From Bacteroidetes bacterium SW_4_67_19 (lineage in GTDB: Bacteria; Bacteroidota; Rhodothermia; Rhodothermales; Salinibacteraceae), in the NCBI GenBank assembly GCA_003023275.1, contig PXTX01000006.1:1-35267 (forward strand): 35,267 bases of DNA, given 5' to 3'. The first letter of the stretch is position 1; each line of letters opens with the position of its first letter. A program made the translations under genes and the position numbers. Positions 8,918-17,095 of the stretch are shown here, one piece after another. The notes beneath the pieces are model-generated. The model was not told where the DNA came from. It worked only from the letters and a program-made list of their open reading frames with translations, and searched no databases.

Positions 8918-11335
8918 ATGGCCTCCGGCGATCCGTCGCCTTCCGATACGCCCCGCCCCGACGCCTCGCGCGCCGACGCGCTTTCTTCAGACGCGCAGCC
9001 GGCAGAGGCGGACCTCGAAACCGCCCTGCGCCCCGCGCGCCTCGACGACTTCGTCGGCCAGGAGAAGATCAAGGAGAACCTGCGCATCTTCATGACGGCA
9101 GCGCTCAAGCGCGGCGACGCGCTCGACCATACGCTGCTCTTCGGGCCGCCGGGGCTGGGAAAATGCATCACGTCCGACAGCATCGTGCTTACGGGGCAAG
9201 GCCTCCTGCCCTTTTGCGAACTGCTCCCCGAAGGGCTGGAGCCGGGCACGAGCCAAGCCGTCGACCTCGACGTGTGCGGCCTCGACGGGCTGGAGCCGGC
9301 CGCGCGCGTCTACGCCAGCGGGCGCACCCCGACGCGGCGCGTGACCACACGCTCCGGCTTCGTCCTCGAAGGCACTCCACAACACCCCGTGCGGGTGGCC
9401 ACCCCCGACGGGCCGCAATGGAAACGCCTCGACCAGCTTTCCCCCGGCACCCCCGTTGCTATCGCGCGGGGAACGGACGTGTGGGGCTCGGAGCGGCACA
9501 GGACAACCTGGACCCCAGACGCTAACGCAGACCGCCGCCGCCGCATGGAAGCGCGCGTCGGGCGCCTGCACACAGCGCTGGCGGGCGCGCTGGGACGTCC
9601 ACCGGCCGCCGTGGAACTGCGCACGGCCTACTGCTCGATGCCGAAGATCACCGCTTCGCCCACGCCGGAGCAAACCGTGCAGCGCCTCGGCCTGCCGCTC
9701 GCCGACGGCCGGGTCGTGGAGGGGGCCGAGCAGCCGTGGAGCCGCATTCCTCCCACAGAGCAACCGCGCAGCACGGTCGGGCAGCGCGAACTGACGCTGG
9801 ACCCCGATCTGGCGTACCTGCTCGGCGCACTGGTCGGCGACGGGCGCTTCGAGGGAGGCGCCCGCTCTCCGGCCTTCGTCATCACCTGTGACGAACCGGC
9901 CATGCAGACGACGCTTCGGCGCATCGGCCGGCGCGCCTTCGGGCGGACCCCGACGGTGCAAACGAGCCGTTCGAAAGCGCCCCGGCTCTGCTTCAGTCAG
10001 AACGTCGGAAAGGCGTGTCGGGCGTTCGGTATGAAAGAAGCCGGCGCCCGGGAAAAAGAAATTCCCTCCACTGTGCTAACGAGCCCCCGCGATGTCGCTG
10101 TCGGTTTTTTGCAGGGCCTCTTCGACGCGGACGGCCACGCGCGCTCCTCGGGGGGCGTGGAACTGGGCACGCGCTCGCGGGAACTGGCCCGGCAGGTGCA
10201 ACTCGCCCTGGCGAACCTGGGGATCGTCGCCCACCGCACCACGAAGGAATGCGCCGGCGCGCCATTTCAGAAGCTCTACGTAGGCGGACGCGACGCGCTC
10301 CGGTTCTACGACGAGGTCGGCTTTCGCCTCCAGCACAAGCAGGCCCAGCGCGCCGCGCTCGAAGAAAAAGAGCATGACACGCTCCGCTCTCCGAGCGATC
10401 CGCGCATCTTCTGGGACCGGGTGGGCACCGTAGAGGAAGACGAGGCCGAAACGTTCGATTTCGTGGTGCCGGGCACGCACTCCTTCGTGGGAAACGGCTT
10501 CTACAACCACAACACCACGCTGGCGCACATCGTCGCCGAGGAGATGGGCGCCAAGATCGTCACCACCAGCGGCCCCGTGCTCGAAAAGCCCGCCGCCCTC
10601 TCCGGCGTCCTTACCAATCTCGAAGCGGGCGACGTGCTCTTCATCGACGAGATCCACCGCCTCGCCTCGGTCGTCGAGGAGTACCTCTACTCCGCAATGG
10701 AAGACTACCGCATCGACATCGTGATCGACAGCGGGCCCAACTCGCGCACCGTGCAGGTCAAGCTCAAGCCGTTTACGCTCGTCGGCGCGACGACGCGCAA
10801 GGGGCTCTTGACCGCGCCGCTCCGCGCGCGCTTCGGCATCGACCTGCGCTTCGACTACTACCCCGCGAAGGTGCTCCAGCAGATCGTCGAGCGCTCCGCT
10901 GGCATCCTGGACGTGGACGTCACCGACGAGGGGGCCTTCGAAATCGCGCGCCGCTCGCGCGGGACGCCGCGCGTGGCCAACCGCCTCCTGCGCCGCACGC
11001 GCGACTTTGCGGAGGTGGAGGGCGAAGGCACCATCACCGAGACCATCGCCGACCACGCCCTCGGCGCTCTGGACGTGGACGAGGAAGGCCTCGACGACAT
11101 GGACGCGCGCATCCTGCTCACCCTCATCGAGAACTTCGGCGGCGGCCCCACGGGGCTGAACAACCTCGCCGTGTCGGTCGGCGAGGAGTCCGGCACCATC
11201 GAGGAGGTCTACGAGCCGTACCTCATTCAGGAAGGCTTCCTGGAGCGCACCCCGCGCGGTCGCGTCGCCGCCCCGCGCGCCTACCGGCACTTCGACATCA
11301 CGCCGCCGGAGGAGCAGGATTTGTTTGGGGGATAG
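8918..11335 (+). CDS. ruvB: Holliday junction branch-migration ATPase RuvB, intein-containing precursor
   Basis: The 805-residue reading frame is RuvB split by an intein at residues 83-532. The N-extein (1-82) has an extra acidic/Ala-rich start and the RuvB signatures [15 protein letters not shown] and [11 protein letters not shown] (Walker A). The C-extein resumes with [11 protein letters not shown], then [10 protein letters not shown] (Walker B), [19 protein letters not shown] (sensor 1 and arginine finger), [14 protein letters not shown] (sensor 2) and the winged-helix end ([27 protein letters not shown]). Spliced length would be 355 residues, normal for RuvB. RuvB is the hexameric motor that drives branch migration with RuvA before RuvC cleavage. 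Because the intein divides the P-loop between Lys and Thr, the unspliced protein cannot bind ATP properly, so activity requires splicing. No Shine-Dalgarno is seen. It converges with clpP. Confidence 0.97.
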   Translation: MASGDPSPSDTPRPDASRADALSSDAQPAEADLETALRPARLDDFVGQEKIKENLRIFMTAALKRGDALDHTLLFGPPGLGKCITSDSIVLTGQGLLPFCELLPEGLEPGTSQAVDLDVCGLDGLEPAARVYASGRTPTRRVTTRSGFVLEGTPQHPVRVATPDGPQWKRLDQLSPGTPVAIARGTDVWGSERHRTTWTPDANADRRRRMEARVGRLHTALAGALGRPPAAVELRTAYCSMPKITASPTPEQTVQRLGLPLADGRVVEGAEQPWSRIPPTEQPRSTVGQRELTLDPDLAYLLGALVGDGRFEGGARSPAFVITCDEPAMQTTLRRIGRRAFGRTPTVQTSRSKAPRLCFSQNVGKACRAFGMKEAGAREKEIPSTVLTSPRDVAVGFLQGLFDADGHARSSGGVELGTRSRELARQVQLALANLGIVAHRTTKECAGAPFQKLYVGGRDALRFYDEVGFRLQHKQAQRAALEEKEHDTLRSPSDPRIFWDRVGTVEEDEAETFDFVVPGTHSFVGNGFYNHNTTLAHIVAEEMGAKIVTTSGPVLEKPAALSGVLTNLEAGDVLFIDEIHRLASVVEEYLYSAMEDYRIDIVIDSGPNSRTVQVKLKPFTLVGATTRKGLLTAPLRARFGIDLRFDYYPAKVLQQIVERSAGILDVDVTDEGAFEIARRSRGTPRVANRLLRRTRDFAEVEGEGTITETIADHALGALDVDEEGLDDMDARILLTLIENFGGGPTGLNNLAVSVGEESGTIEEVYEPYLIQEGFLERTPRGRVAAPRAYRHFDITPPEEQDLFGG
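9164..10513 (+). mobile_element. RuvB intein with LAGLIDADG (DOD) homing endonuclease
   Basis: The intein is 450 residues. It opens with Cys (block [14 protein letters not shown]), has block B as GTPQHPVRV (the TxxH motif in the form T-P-Q-H), and ends with block [22 protein letters not shown], giving the terminal His-Asn. The +1 extein residue is Thr, a valid splicing nucleophile. The central part carries two dodecapeptides, [12 protein letters not shown] (precursor residue 298 on) and [12 protein letters not shown] (about 396 on), both with the catalytic Asp, so the endonuclease looks intact. All splicing residues are present, so splicing is expected (inference). The insertion point lies between K82 and T of GPPGLGK/TTLAHI, the most conserved DNA of the gene. 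Such P-loop GK/T insertion sites are known for inteins in other ATPases. Confidence 0.96.
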
Positions 11336-11377
11336 GTTCGGGGCAGCCTGGAAAACCCGAAACCTCGAACCCGAAAC
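11336..11377. repeat. Degenerate direct repeat between convergent ruvB and clpP
   Basis: The 42-base gap holds two copies of a CCCGAAAC/CTCGAACC-type unit (11356-11378). Read with the GGTTCGGG at 11335-11343 they can fold into an imperfect stem. It may act as a shared terminator of the two convergent genes, but there is no clear U-tract. It is one of several simple repeats of this style in the window. Confidence 0.3.
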
Positions 11378-12145
11378 TCACCCCGCGTCGCTGCCGGCCG
11401 TGCTGGGTCCTTCGTCGTTGCCGCTTCCGGCGCTGCCGGGGGCCTGCCCATTGGACGAGGGCGCACCGGGACGCTGCGTGAGCACGGTGTCGACGAGACC
11501 GTAGTCTTTGGCCTCCTGCGCGCTGAGCCAGTAGTTGCGGTCGGCGTCCTCGCGAACCTGGTCGGGATTCTTGTCGGAGTGTTCACCGATAATCTCGAAG
11601 AGGCGCTCTTTGAGCCACATGACTTCCTGCGCCTGAATCTCGATGTCGGAGGCCTGGCCCTCGGCGCTGCCCATCGGCTGGTGCATCATCACGCGCGAGT
11701 TGGGGAGCGCCGCGCGGCGGCCTTCCTCGCCGGCCGCCAGCAGCACCGACCCCATCGAGGCAGCCAGCCCCACGCAGATCGTAGCGACCGGCGCCTGGAT
11801 GTACTGCATCGTGTCGTAGACGGCCAGCCCGCTGTAGATGACCCCGCCGGGCGAGTTGATGTAGAGGTTGATGTCGCGCTCCGAGTCCTCGCTGCTGAGG
11901 TAGAGCAGCTGCGCCACCGTTAGGTTGGCAATCTGGTCGTTGATCGGCGTACCGATGAAGACGATGCGCTCCTTCAAGAGGCGGCTGAAGATGTCGTAGG
12001 AGCGCTCCCCGCGCGTGGTCTGCTCGACGACCATCGGCACCAGGCCCGCCATGGACTGCTCCTGGGTCGTGCCGCTGTAGATGCCCTCGGGCATCGAGGT
12101 GAGCCCTTTACTGAAATTGACGAAGTCGTCGACGCTTTCGCTCAT
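11378..12145 (-). CDS. clpP: ATP-dependent Clp protease proteolytic subunit ClpP
   Basis: The 255-residue protein contains the full ClpP fold. The catalytic Ser is in GLAASMGS, the His in RVMMHQP, and the Asp in [22 protein letters not shown]. The signature [24 protein letters not shown] and the oligomer-interface segment [23 protein letters not shown] are also present. ClpP forms a double heptamer that degrades proteins fed by ClpX or ClpA/C. It is longer than the E. coli enzyme (207) because of about 25 extra N-terminal residues and a Gly/Ser/Pro-rich tail (last 28 residues), which is probably disordered. It lies 144 bases downstream of tig on the same strand, the common tig-clpP order, but clpX does not follow; convergent ruvB does. 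Confidence 0.97.
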   Translation of the reverse strand: MSESVDDFVNFSKGLTSMPEGIYSGTTQEQSMAGLVPMVVEQTTRGERSYDIFSRLLKERIVFIGTPINDQIANLTVAQLLYLSSEDSERDINLYINSPGGVIYSGLAVYDTMQYIQAPVATICVGLAASMGSVLLAAGEEGRRAALPNSRVMMHQPMGSAEGQASDIEIQAQEVMWLKERLFEIIGEHSDKNPDQVREDADRNYWLSAQEAKDYGLVDTVLTQRPGAPSSNGQAPGSAGSGNDEGPSTAGSDAG

Positions 12146-12289
12146 GGGTGACTGCTGGGTTCGGCGTGGGGGGCTGGTTGGCGGGGCGGAATGCTACCCG
12201 ACCGGGGCGCTGCTGTTCCCTTTTTGGGAAGGGGGGAAGGTACGAGGGGGAGGAAGGAAAGGGCTCGTTTCCGACACGATCCTTCTCCC

Positions 12290-13717
12290 TCAAGTCACGA
12301 TCAGCGGTTCGTCGTCGCTGGCGTCGTCCGCTTCGGCAGAGGCGGCGCCCTCGGCGGGGGCAGCGGCGGGCTGGCGCGCCTTCATCTCCTGCTCAAAGGT
12401 CTCGCGGTCTTTCTCGTTGATCTGAAACTGCTCTTCGAGCGTGTCGAACACCTTCTCGGAAAGCACCTGCTGGCGCACCTGGTTCATCGCCTCGTCCTGC
12501 GACTCGTAGAAGCGCTTGAGCTGGTCGGCCTCGAGCTCGGGCGTGCGCGCAGCCTGCTTTTCGAAAAAGGCCTCGAGGTCCTCGTCGGTGGCCTTCAGGT
12601 CGTAGGTGTCCACCACCTTGTCGCGCAGGAGCATCCAGTGGGCCTGCTCCCGGGCCTCGCTCCGGTTTTTTTCGCGAAAGACGTTCTCGTCGAAGTCGTC
12701 CGGCAGCTCGTCGTCGTTGCGACGCTTGACGTCTTCGATAAACGAATCCAGGAACTTCTCCACCACGTCCGGCGGGACGGGCGCGGGGTGCAGCTCGCGC
12801 ATGCGCTGCACGATCTCGCGCTGAAGCGCCTCGTCGGCGCGCTGCTGCGCGGCCTCCCCCAGGCGCTCGCGAATCTGGGTGCGAAAGTTCTCGACGCTGT
12901 CGAACTCGCCGTCGGAAGCCTCGCGGACGAACTCGTCGGTCAGCTCCGGCAGCTCGCGTTTTTTGACGTCTTTGAGCTGCGCCTCGAAGCGGTGCGCGTG
13001 CGCCTCGCCGCCCTCATGCCCGCCGTGCGCCTGGCCCGGGTGCGAGACGCTGAACTGCACCGATTCGCCGGCGCGCGCACCGATGAGCGCGTCCCTGAGC
13101 TTTTCGAGCAGCGGGTTGCCCTCCACCTGGGGGCTGTCCAGAAAAAGCTCCTGCTCCTCGTCTTTTTTACCCACGATGGGCGTGCCGGTGTCCGCGTCGA
13201 TCTCCTGAAGGTCGAAGACGACGTAGTCGGTTTCGCCGACGGGATCGTCGGTGGGGATGAGCGTGGCCTCGCTTTTGCGCAGCGACAGGGCCTCGCGCTC
13301 GAGGTCCTCCTCGGTCACGTCGTAGACGAGCTTCGGCAGTTCCTCATCGGAGAGTTCTTTCAGTTCGATCTCGGGGCGCACCCCGAAGCGCACCACCGCG
13401 CGCAGGTCCGACTCCGGCTCGTAGTCGAGCTCGGTGATCTCGGGCCGGCCCAGCACGTCGGGGACGTCCTCGTTGTCCTCGACCTCTTGCTCGAAGGCCT
13501 CCTGCACGACGCGTTGCGCCACCTGCAGGCCCAACTGCTTCCCGTACATCTTTTTGATGAGCGAGAGGGGGACTTTGCCCTTGCGAAAGCCCTTCATGTC
13601 GGCCTGCTTGCGCTGGGCCTGAAGGGCCTCGTCGAGATCGTCTTCGAGTTCTTCAGCGGGGGCTTCGATTTCGAGTTCGCGCTCGGCTGCTCCGGCGTCG
13701 TGAAGCGTGGTTTTCAT
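12290..13717 (-). CDS. tig: Trigger factor, ribosome-associated peptidyl-prolyl isomerase chaperone
   Basis: Trigger factor binds the ribosomal exit tunnel and shields nascent chains. The start at 13717 (MKTTLHDAGAAERELEIEAP) is chosen because it gives the standard N-terminus; the frame stays open 28 codons further upstream without homology. The ribosome-binding part includes GFRKGKVPLSLIKKMYGKQL, the equivalent of the family's GFRxGKxP signature. The FKBP-like domain spans about 150-245 (DPVGETDYVVFDLQEID ... KRELPELTDEFVREA), and a long helical C-terminal chaperone region ends in an acidic tail (SDDEPLIVT). At 475 residues it is slightly longer than the E. coli protein (432). Oddity: the FKBP domain carries a His/Gly-rich insert (HPGQAHGGHEGGEAHAHRF). 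The promoter probably lies in the 80 bases upstream, where nothing clear was seen. Confidence 0.96.
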   Translation of the reverse strand: MKTTLHDAGAAERELEIEAPAEELEDDLDEALQAQRKQADMKGFRKGKVPLSLIKKMYGKQLGLQVAQRVVQEAFEQEVEDNEDVPDVLGRPEITELDYEPESDLRAVVRFGVRPEIELKELSDEELPKLVYDVTEEDLEREALSLRKSEATLIPTDDPVGETDYVVFDLQEIDADTGTPIVGKKDEEQELFLDSPQVEGNPLLEKLRDALIGARAGESVQFSVSHPGQAHGGHEGGEAHAHRFEAQLKDVKKRELPELTDEFVREASDGEFDSVENFRTQIRERLGEAAQQRADEALQREIVQRMRELHPAPVPPDVVEKFLDSFIEDVKRRNDDELPDDFDENVFREKNRSEAREQAHWMLLRDKVVDTYDLKATDEDLEAFFEKQAARTPELEADQLKRFYESQDEAMNQVRQQVLSEKVFDTLEEQFQINEKDRETFEQEMKARQPAAAPAEGAASAEADDASDDEPLIVT

Positions 13718-13797
13718 TGAAGGAGAAGCGGGTGAAAACAAAAAGAGCGGTTTCGAGAACGCGTGGCGCGTGTAACGTCGAAACGTGAGGCAGCTGC

Positions 13798-14196
13798 TCA
13801 CGCTGCCCGTGCGCGTTTGCCGTTAGACGAGGAGGGAGAAGAATCCGACGACGACTTCTGTTTGGGCAAGTCAGGCCCATCCGCGACGAGGTTTTGCGCG
13901 CGCGCCGCCACCTCGTGCTTCCACAGGCCGGCGGCGTCGACGTGTAAGTAAATGCGCTCGTCCTCTCCGTCATCGCCCCCGTCCAGAAGCAACGCGAAGT
14001 TGATGTCGCCGCTGCCGGTCCACCAGCGAAGGTTTTTCACACGCGCGAGCGGCAGAGTGCGCCGGTGCAGGCCCGTCCACCTCAGCCCGACGAACTCGAT
14101 GCGGTCCTCGAAGAGGCGCAGGCGCGACCACAGAAAGGACTGATGGGGATAGCGAAACGGGGACGAAAGAACGGGGTCAGAAGACGAGAAGTACAT
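13798..14196 (-). CDS. Small PH-like domain protein (paralogue of the next gene's N-terminus)
   Basis: The 132-residue protein starts at 14196 (MYFSSSDPVLSS). Its first 110 residues align with the start of the neighbouring 623-residue protein: WSRLRLFEDRIEFVG against WSKMALLEDRLELSG, RTLPLARVKNLRWWTGSG against RVLPLEDIVGVQWWTGKG, and VDAAGLWKHEVAARA against VEAAGLWKHRIQARA. The alternating beta-strand pattern followed by one amphipathic helix is that of bacterial PH-like (bPH) domains; this fold call is an inference from pattern. It ends in a basic, Ser-rich tail (SSDSSPSSSNGKRARAA). No enzyme motif, membrane segment or signal peptide is seen. The frame extends upstream to 14352 but without similarity, so the shorter start is preferred. 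Function unknown; the role is likely protein-protein interaction. Confidence 0.75.
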   Translation of the reverse strand: MYFSSSDPVLSSPFRYPHQSFLWSRLRLFEDRIEFVGLRWTGLHRRTLPLARVKNLRWWTGSGDINFALLLDGGDDGEDERIYLHVDAAGLWKHEVAARAQNLVADGPDLPKQKSSSDSSPSSSNGKRARAA

Positions 14197-14476
14197 GAAA
14201 GGAAAGAATGGCAAGACCAAGAGGTGAACAGTTCGGCATCCGCCCCCCCGTTTGCAAATGCCCTGTCGAGAAGAACGTTGAAGAGATAAAGCGTCCGAGC
14301 ACACGCTCGGCGCGACGTAACCCCCACGGTGCTGCTGCCACTGCTCTTGCAAACGCTACGCCATGTGGAAGATATAGCCGCTCAACCCACATATTAATCA
14401 CTAACACAACTGATCGTTGGTAGCATGGGCCGCGATCACAACAGGGCCCAGCGTTTGTAGGACCAGCACTTGAGCG
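14197..14476. other. A/T-richer gap between the two PH-like genes
   Basis: This 280-base gap is visibly more A/T-rich than the surrounding genes. It contains a short perfect hairpin, CCGAGC-ACAC-GCTCGG (14295-14310), which could end transcription of the upstream 623-residue gene, although only a weak T-run follows on the minus strand. No convincing gene was found in it. Confidence 0.35.
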
Positions 14477-16348
14477 TCAAAGCACGTTTCTCAGATTTCG
14501 AATGTGGCCGCCGTTGTCTTGCTGTCCCCCCGCCTGCGACTCCTGCTCGACGGGTTCATCCGTCTCGGCGGCGTCCGTCTCGGAAGCAGGCGTTTCCAGC
14601 GGATGCTCGAGGACTGACAGCAGGTACCCTTCGTCCCAACCGGCCTGCTGGCGCCGCTGATGAAGCGAGGCGGAGGCCCCGGACTCGCGTTCGATCAACG
14701 TCGTCGCCGCTTCGCGCAGGTGGTTGAAATTTTCGGTACAATACCCGTCTCCGCTCTCCTCGAGCGGTGCCACGCTCATCATCCAGCTCAACTCCTGGGG
14801 GTCAGCTTCACGTGCTTGCCCCATCGGGAAGCAACGAGTCTGGCGAAGAATCGCCGTCGCGTCGGCCGCTCCGTTCCCCAGGTAGCTCTGCCGGCACACG
14901 CGGTCGTCGCCCACCGCCTCTTCGACGACGGCCCCCACCGAAGCGGCCGGCCACCCGCCGGTGCGGTTCAGCGTGCTCTCGCGCACGCCGGCGGCCCAGC
15001 AGCACCGCTTCTTCTGCGTTTGAGCGGCCGCTTCAGCAATCGCCTCGGCATTGGCGGGCGCAGCCCAGTCCGCCACCTCTTCTTCCAGGGCGTCTCCTTC
15101 ATTGAGCGCGACGAGGAAGCGCGCTCCGCGCTCTGACAGGGCGTTCGCGAGACGATGCGGGCGGGCGTAGCGCGGAAGTCGTCCCGTAGCGCACTGCACC
15201 GGCGGCCTCAGAACAGCCGCCACGTCTCGCCCGTCCACCTCGAAGGCGGCGAGCGCCTCGATCACGTTGCGCGCCGCGCGAGACGGGCCGTCGGCGCGGA
15301 TCATCAGATAGTCGTCGCTGGCATTTACCTCGACCCCGTCGAGCGCGACGCTTTCCCCGTTGCGATCTGCGCTGCCGGGGTCTGCGCTGCCGTCCACGGC
15401 CAGGGAGGACGCAGAACGACGCGGCGGCGCGCCGTCGCCGGTGGCGCTCACGTGAACAGCAAGGCGTTGCTGCCAGCATGCCAGGTGCTGCCGGAACGCA
15501 ACGGGGCGAATGCTTTCGAGAAAATGAGACAGGAGCTGCGGGGCCAGCGGGCGACGTCTCCGGTCGGTGGAGGAGGACCCCCTCCCGGACAGACGCAGCA
15601 ACTCCCTCACACGCGAGGAGCGCGAGCGAGCAAAGACCTCGAGCGCCTCGAGATCGTCGGCCCCGCAGAGGACTCCACAAAGCGCCAGCAGGGCCACCTC
15701 CTCGGCGTGCCACGTCGGCGTCGCCAGCAACGGCGCCCCGCTGGACGCCGCATAGCTCTGGGTGAGGGCCTGTCGGTGCTGCGGGTCTTCCGCACCGGTT
15801 GCCGCCGCGGCGCCCGTGGAGGCGTCTGCGCTCTGCGGTGCGACGGCCGCACGCGGCGACTCGGTGCCCTCCTCGACCGGCGGCTTCTGCGCAACGTGAA
15901 GCTGCGGCGACGGAGGTCCCAGCGCCCCTCCCTTCTCGTTCGAAGCAGCGGACAGCTCTTCCTTCTTCTTTTGCGCCTCCGCCTCGGTCTGGCGTTCGGC
16001 TCTTTCGGAAGCTGCCGGCGTTTCTTCATTCTCGTGCAACAACGGCGCGTTGAGGCGCGGAGCCCGTGCCTGAATGCGATGCTTCCAGAGCCCCGCCGCC
16101 TCCACGAACAGCTTCACGTGCGCGCGCTCCTTCAGGCGGATCCTCAAGTTGGCGGATCCTTTCCCCGTCCACCACTGCACTCCTACAATGTCTTCAAGCG
16201 GCAACACGCGGTGGTGGCGCCCTCTCCACCCCCAGCCGCTCAGCTCGAGGCGGTCCTCCAAGAGGGCCATCTTCGACCACACGAGCGTGCGATCGGGATA
16301 GCAGAAGGACGAAGTAAAAAGGACCCCATGATCGGATGAAGAAGACAT
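14477..16348 (-). CDS. PH-like domain fused to a degenerate ISAs1-family transposase (probably domesticated)
   Basis: The 623-residue protein has three parts. Residues 8-100 are a PH-like domain paralogous to the adjacent small gene. Residues 101-208 are a low-complexity, Ala/Glu/Pro-rich linker. Residues 212-580 follow ISAs1-family (H-repeat) transposases from end to end: HAEEVALLALCGVLCGAD for the LSDILLLTICAVISGAE helix; ESIRPVAFRQHLACWQQRL; LAVDGS for AIDGKT; LANALSERGARFLVALNEGD for AEKIQKQGGDYLFAVKGNQ; ENFNHLREAATTLI; and GYLLSVL for NYLASVL. Of the DDE triad, only the first Asp (Asp319) is kept. The second (TDAMG in the family) is AVLRPP here, and the HWxxEN glutamate motif is replaced by READPQ. 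The frame is uninterrupted, so the protein is probably maintained as a non-transposing, possibly DNA-binding protein. Start 16348 matches the paralogue; 16369 is possible. No terminal inverted repeats were seen. Confidence 0.8.
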   Translation of the reverse strand: MSSSSDHGVLFTSSFCYPDRTLVWSKMALLEDRLELSGWGWRGRHHRVLPLEDIVGVQWWTGKGSANLRIRLKERAHVKLFVEAAGLWKHRIQARAPRLNAPLLHENEETPAASERAERQTEAEAQKKKEELSAASNEKGGALGPPSPQLHVAQKPPVEEGTESPRAAVAPQSADASTGAAAATGAEDPQHRQALTQSYAASSGAPLLATPTWHAEEVALLALCGVLCGADDLEALEVFARSRSSRVRELLRLSGRGSSSTDRRRRPLAPQLLSHFLESIRPVAFRQHLACWQQRLAVHVSATGDGAPPRRSASSLAVDGSADPGSADRNGESVALDGVEVNASDDYLMIRADGPSRAARNVIEALAAFEVDGRDVAAVLRPPVQCATGRLPRYARPHRLANALSERGARFLVALNEGDALEEEVADWAAPANAEAIAEAAAQTQKKRCCWAAGVRESTLNRTGGWPAASVGAVVEEAVGDDRVCRQSYLGNGAADATAILRQTRCFPMGQAREADPQELSWMMSVAPLEESGDGYCTENFNHLREAATTLIERESGASASLHQRRQQAGWDEGYLLSVLEHPLETPASETDAAETDEPVEQESQAGGQQDNGGHIRNLRNVL

Positions 16349-16520
16349 CGTAGACGAGTTGTGTGACAAGCTGCAGAAGGATCAAAAAACCCAACACGCT
16401 CACGTGCGAGGCCCTGCCTTCTACGTAAAGAAACGCTGGGGAAAGGAGGCCAAATAATAGGAAACAGATGTTCAGGATGCAAAGCCCTCTACATACCATT
16501 CGCTTTTTTGAGGCAAACAA
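16194..16520 (-). CDS. Possible small two-helix membrane protein or remnant overlapping the PH gene start
   Basis: The frame of 108 codons begins MFASKKRMVCRG. It encodes two strongly hydrophobic stretches (residues 12-32, GLCILNICFLLFGLLSPAFL, and 40-73, including VLGFLILLQLVTQLV) before continuing out of frame into the PH-like coding region. Two membrane helices preceding a PH-like domain is a known bacterial arrangement, so this may be the former N-terminus of the downstream protein, lost by a frameshift. It may equally be a short gene or chance. The upstream half lies in otherwise non-coding A/T-richer DNA. The last 50 residues are a shadow of the PH frame. Confidence 0.25.
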   Translation of the reverse strand: MFASKKRMVCRGLCILNICFLLFGLLSPAFLYVEGRASHVSVLGFLILLQLVTQLVYDVFFIRSWGPFYFVLLLSRSHARVVEDGPLGGPPRAERLGVERAPPPRVAA

Positions 16521-16580
16521 GACATCAAAAGTTCACTCGCGTTAATGAGAGGGCTTCCTCGTTATGAGGGGCTTCTTTCA

Positions 16581-16865
16581 TCATAAGTCTTCGGCGATGT
16601 TCGGGGGGATGCGTGCCAGGTACTGCACCTCCAACAGTTCCTCGTGCACACCGAACGTGCCGGTGCCGCGAAAGTCTACGGCCACGAGCGCCCCCACTAC
16701 GCGCTTGACCTCGCCGACGCCGTAGTACATAGGCGTCGGTCCGTAGTAGACCAACTGGCCTTCCTCGAGCGCGGGCTTGCGTCGCGCGCGCCGGGTGAAG
16801 GCGGGCACGCGCTCGAGAATCTCCAGCCGGTAGGCGCTTTCTTTGCGTCCCTGTTGGCGTTTCAT
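16581..16865 (-). CDS. Small hypothetical protein with a beta-barrel (SH3/KOW-like) pattern
   Basis: The 94-residue protein starts at 16865 (MKRQQGRKES) and has a basic N-terminus. The rest alternates short beta-strands and turns: LEEGQLVYYGPTPMYYGVGE, KRVVGALVAVDFRGT, GTFGVHEELLEVQYLARIP. The spacing resembles small SH3/KOW/Tudor-like barrels that bind nucleic acid or ribosomal components, but no family was recognised, so this is a fold guess only. An alternative start at 16901 adds 12 residues. It is upstream of the PH/ISAs1 gene on the same strand, separated by about 230 bases. Codon use is ordinary for the window. Confidence 0.6.
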   Translation of the reverse strand: MKRQQGRKESAYRLEILERVPAFTRRARRKPALEEGQLVYYGPTPMYYGVGEVKRVVGALVAVDFRGTGTFGVHEELLEVQYLARIPPNIAEDL

Positions 16866-17002
16866 GACAAACGGACGGCTGTCGAGAAGCGCCCCCTGCA
16901 ACGAGATACCGAAGCCGATAGTTCAGTCGGCTCCGCCAGGGTGTAGGCTTGTGCCCCCCTTCTCTTTTTTTAAAAGCCCCACTTTCATTGAAAAGCCACG
17001 GT

Positions 17003-17011
17003 TGTTATAAT
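17003..17011 (+). promoter_or_regulatory. Extended -10 promoter element
   Basis: TGTTATAAT is a perfect extended -10 (TGn plus TATAAT) in an A/T-rich island between divergent genes. The region 17 bases upstream (TTTCAT, 16983-16988) is only a poor -35. It points to the 88-residue gene at 17096 and predicts a leader of about 78 bases. Confidence 0.5.
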
Positions 17012-17095
17012 GGCGCTGTGCGGCCCGCTTCGGCGGGCGCGTTTCCCTTTTCCTCCCCGCTTCCACTGCCATAGACGCACTGCTACTTCCTTCTC

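Noticed and set aside
12191-13720. Plus-strand open frame of 509 codons
   Set aside because: Antisense to trigger factor; the minus strand is an unambiguous tig.
14477-16348. An active insertion sequence
   Set aside because: No terminal inverted repeats or target duplication were seen and two of the catalytic residues are lost.
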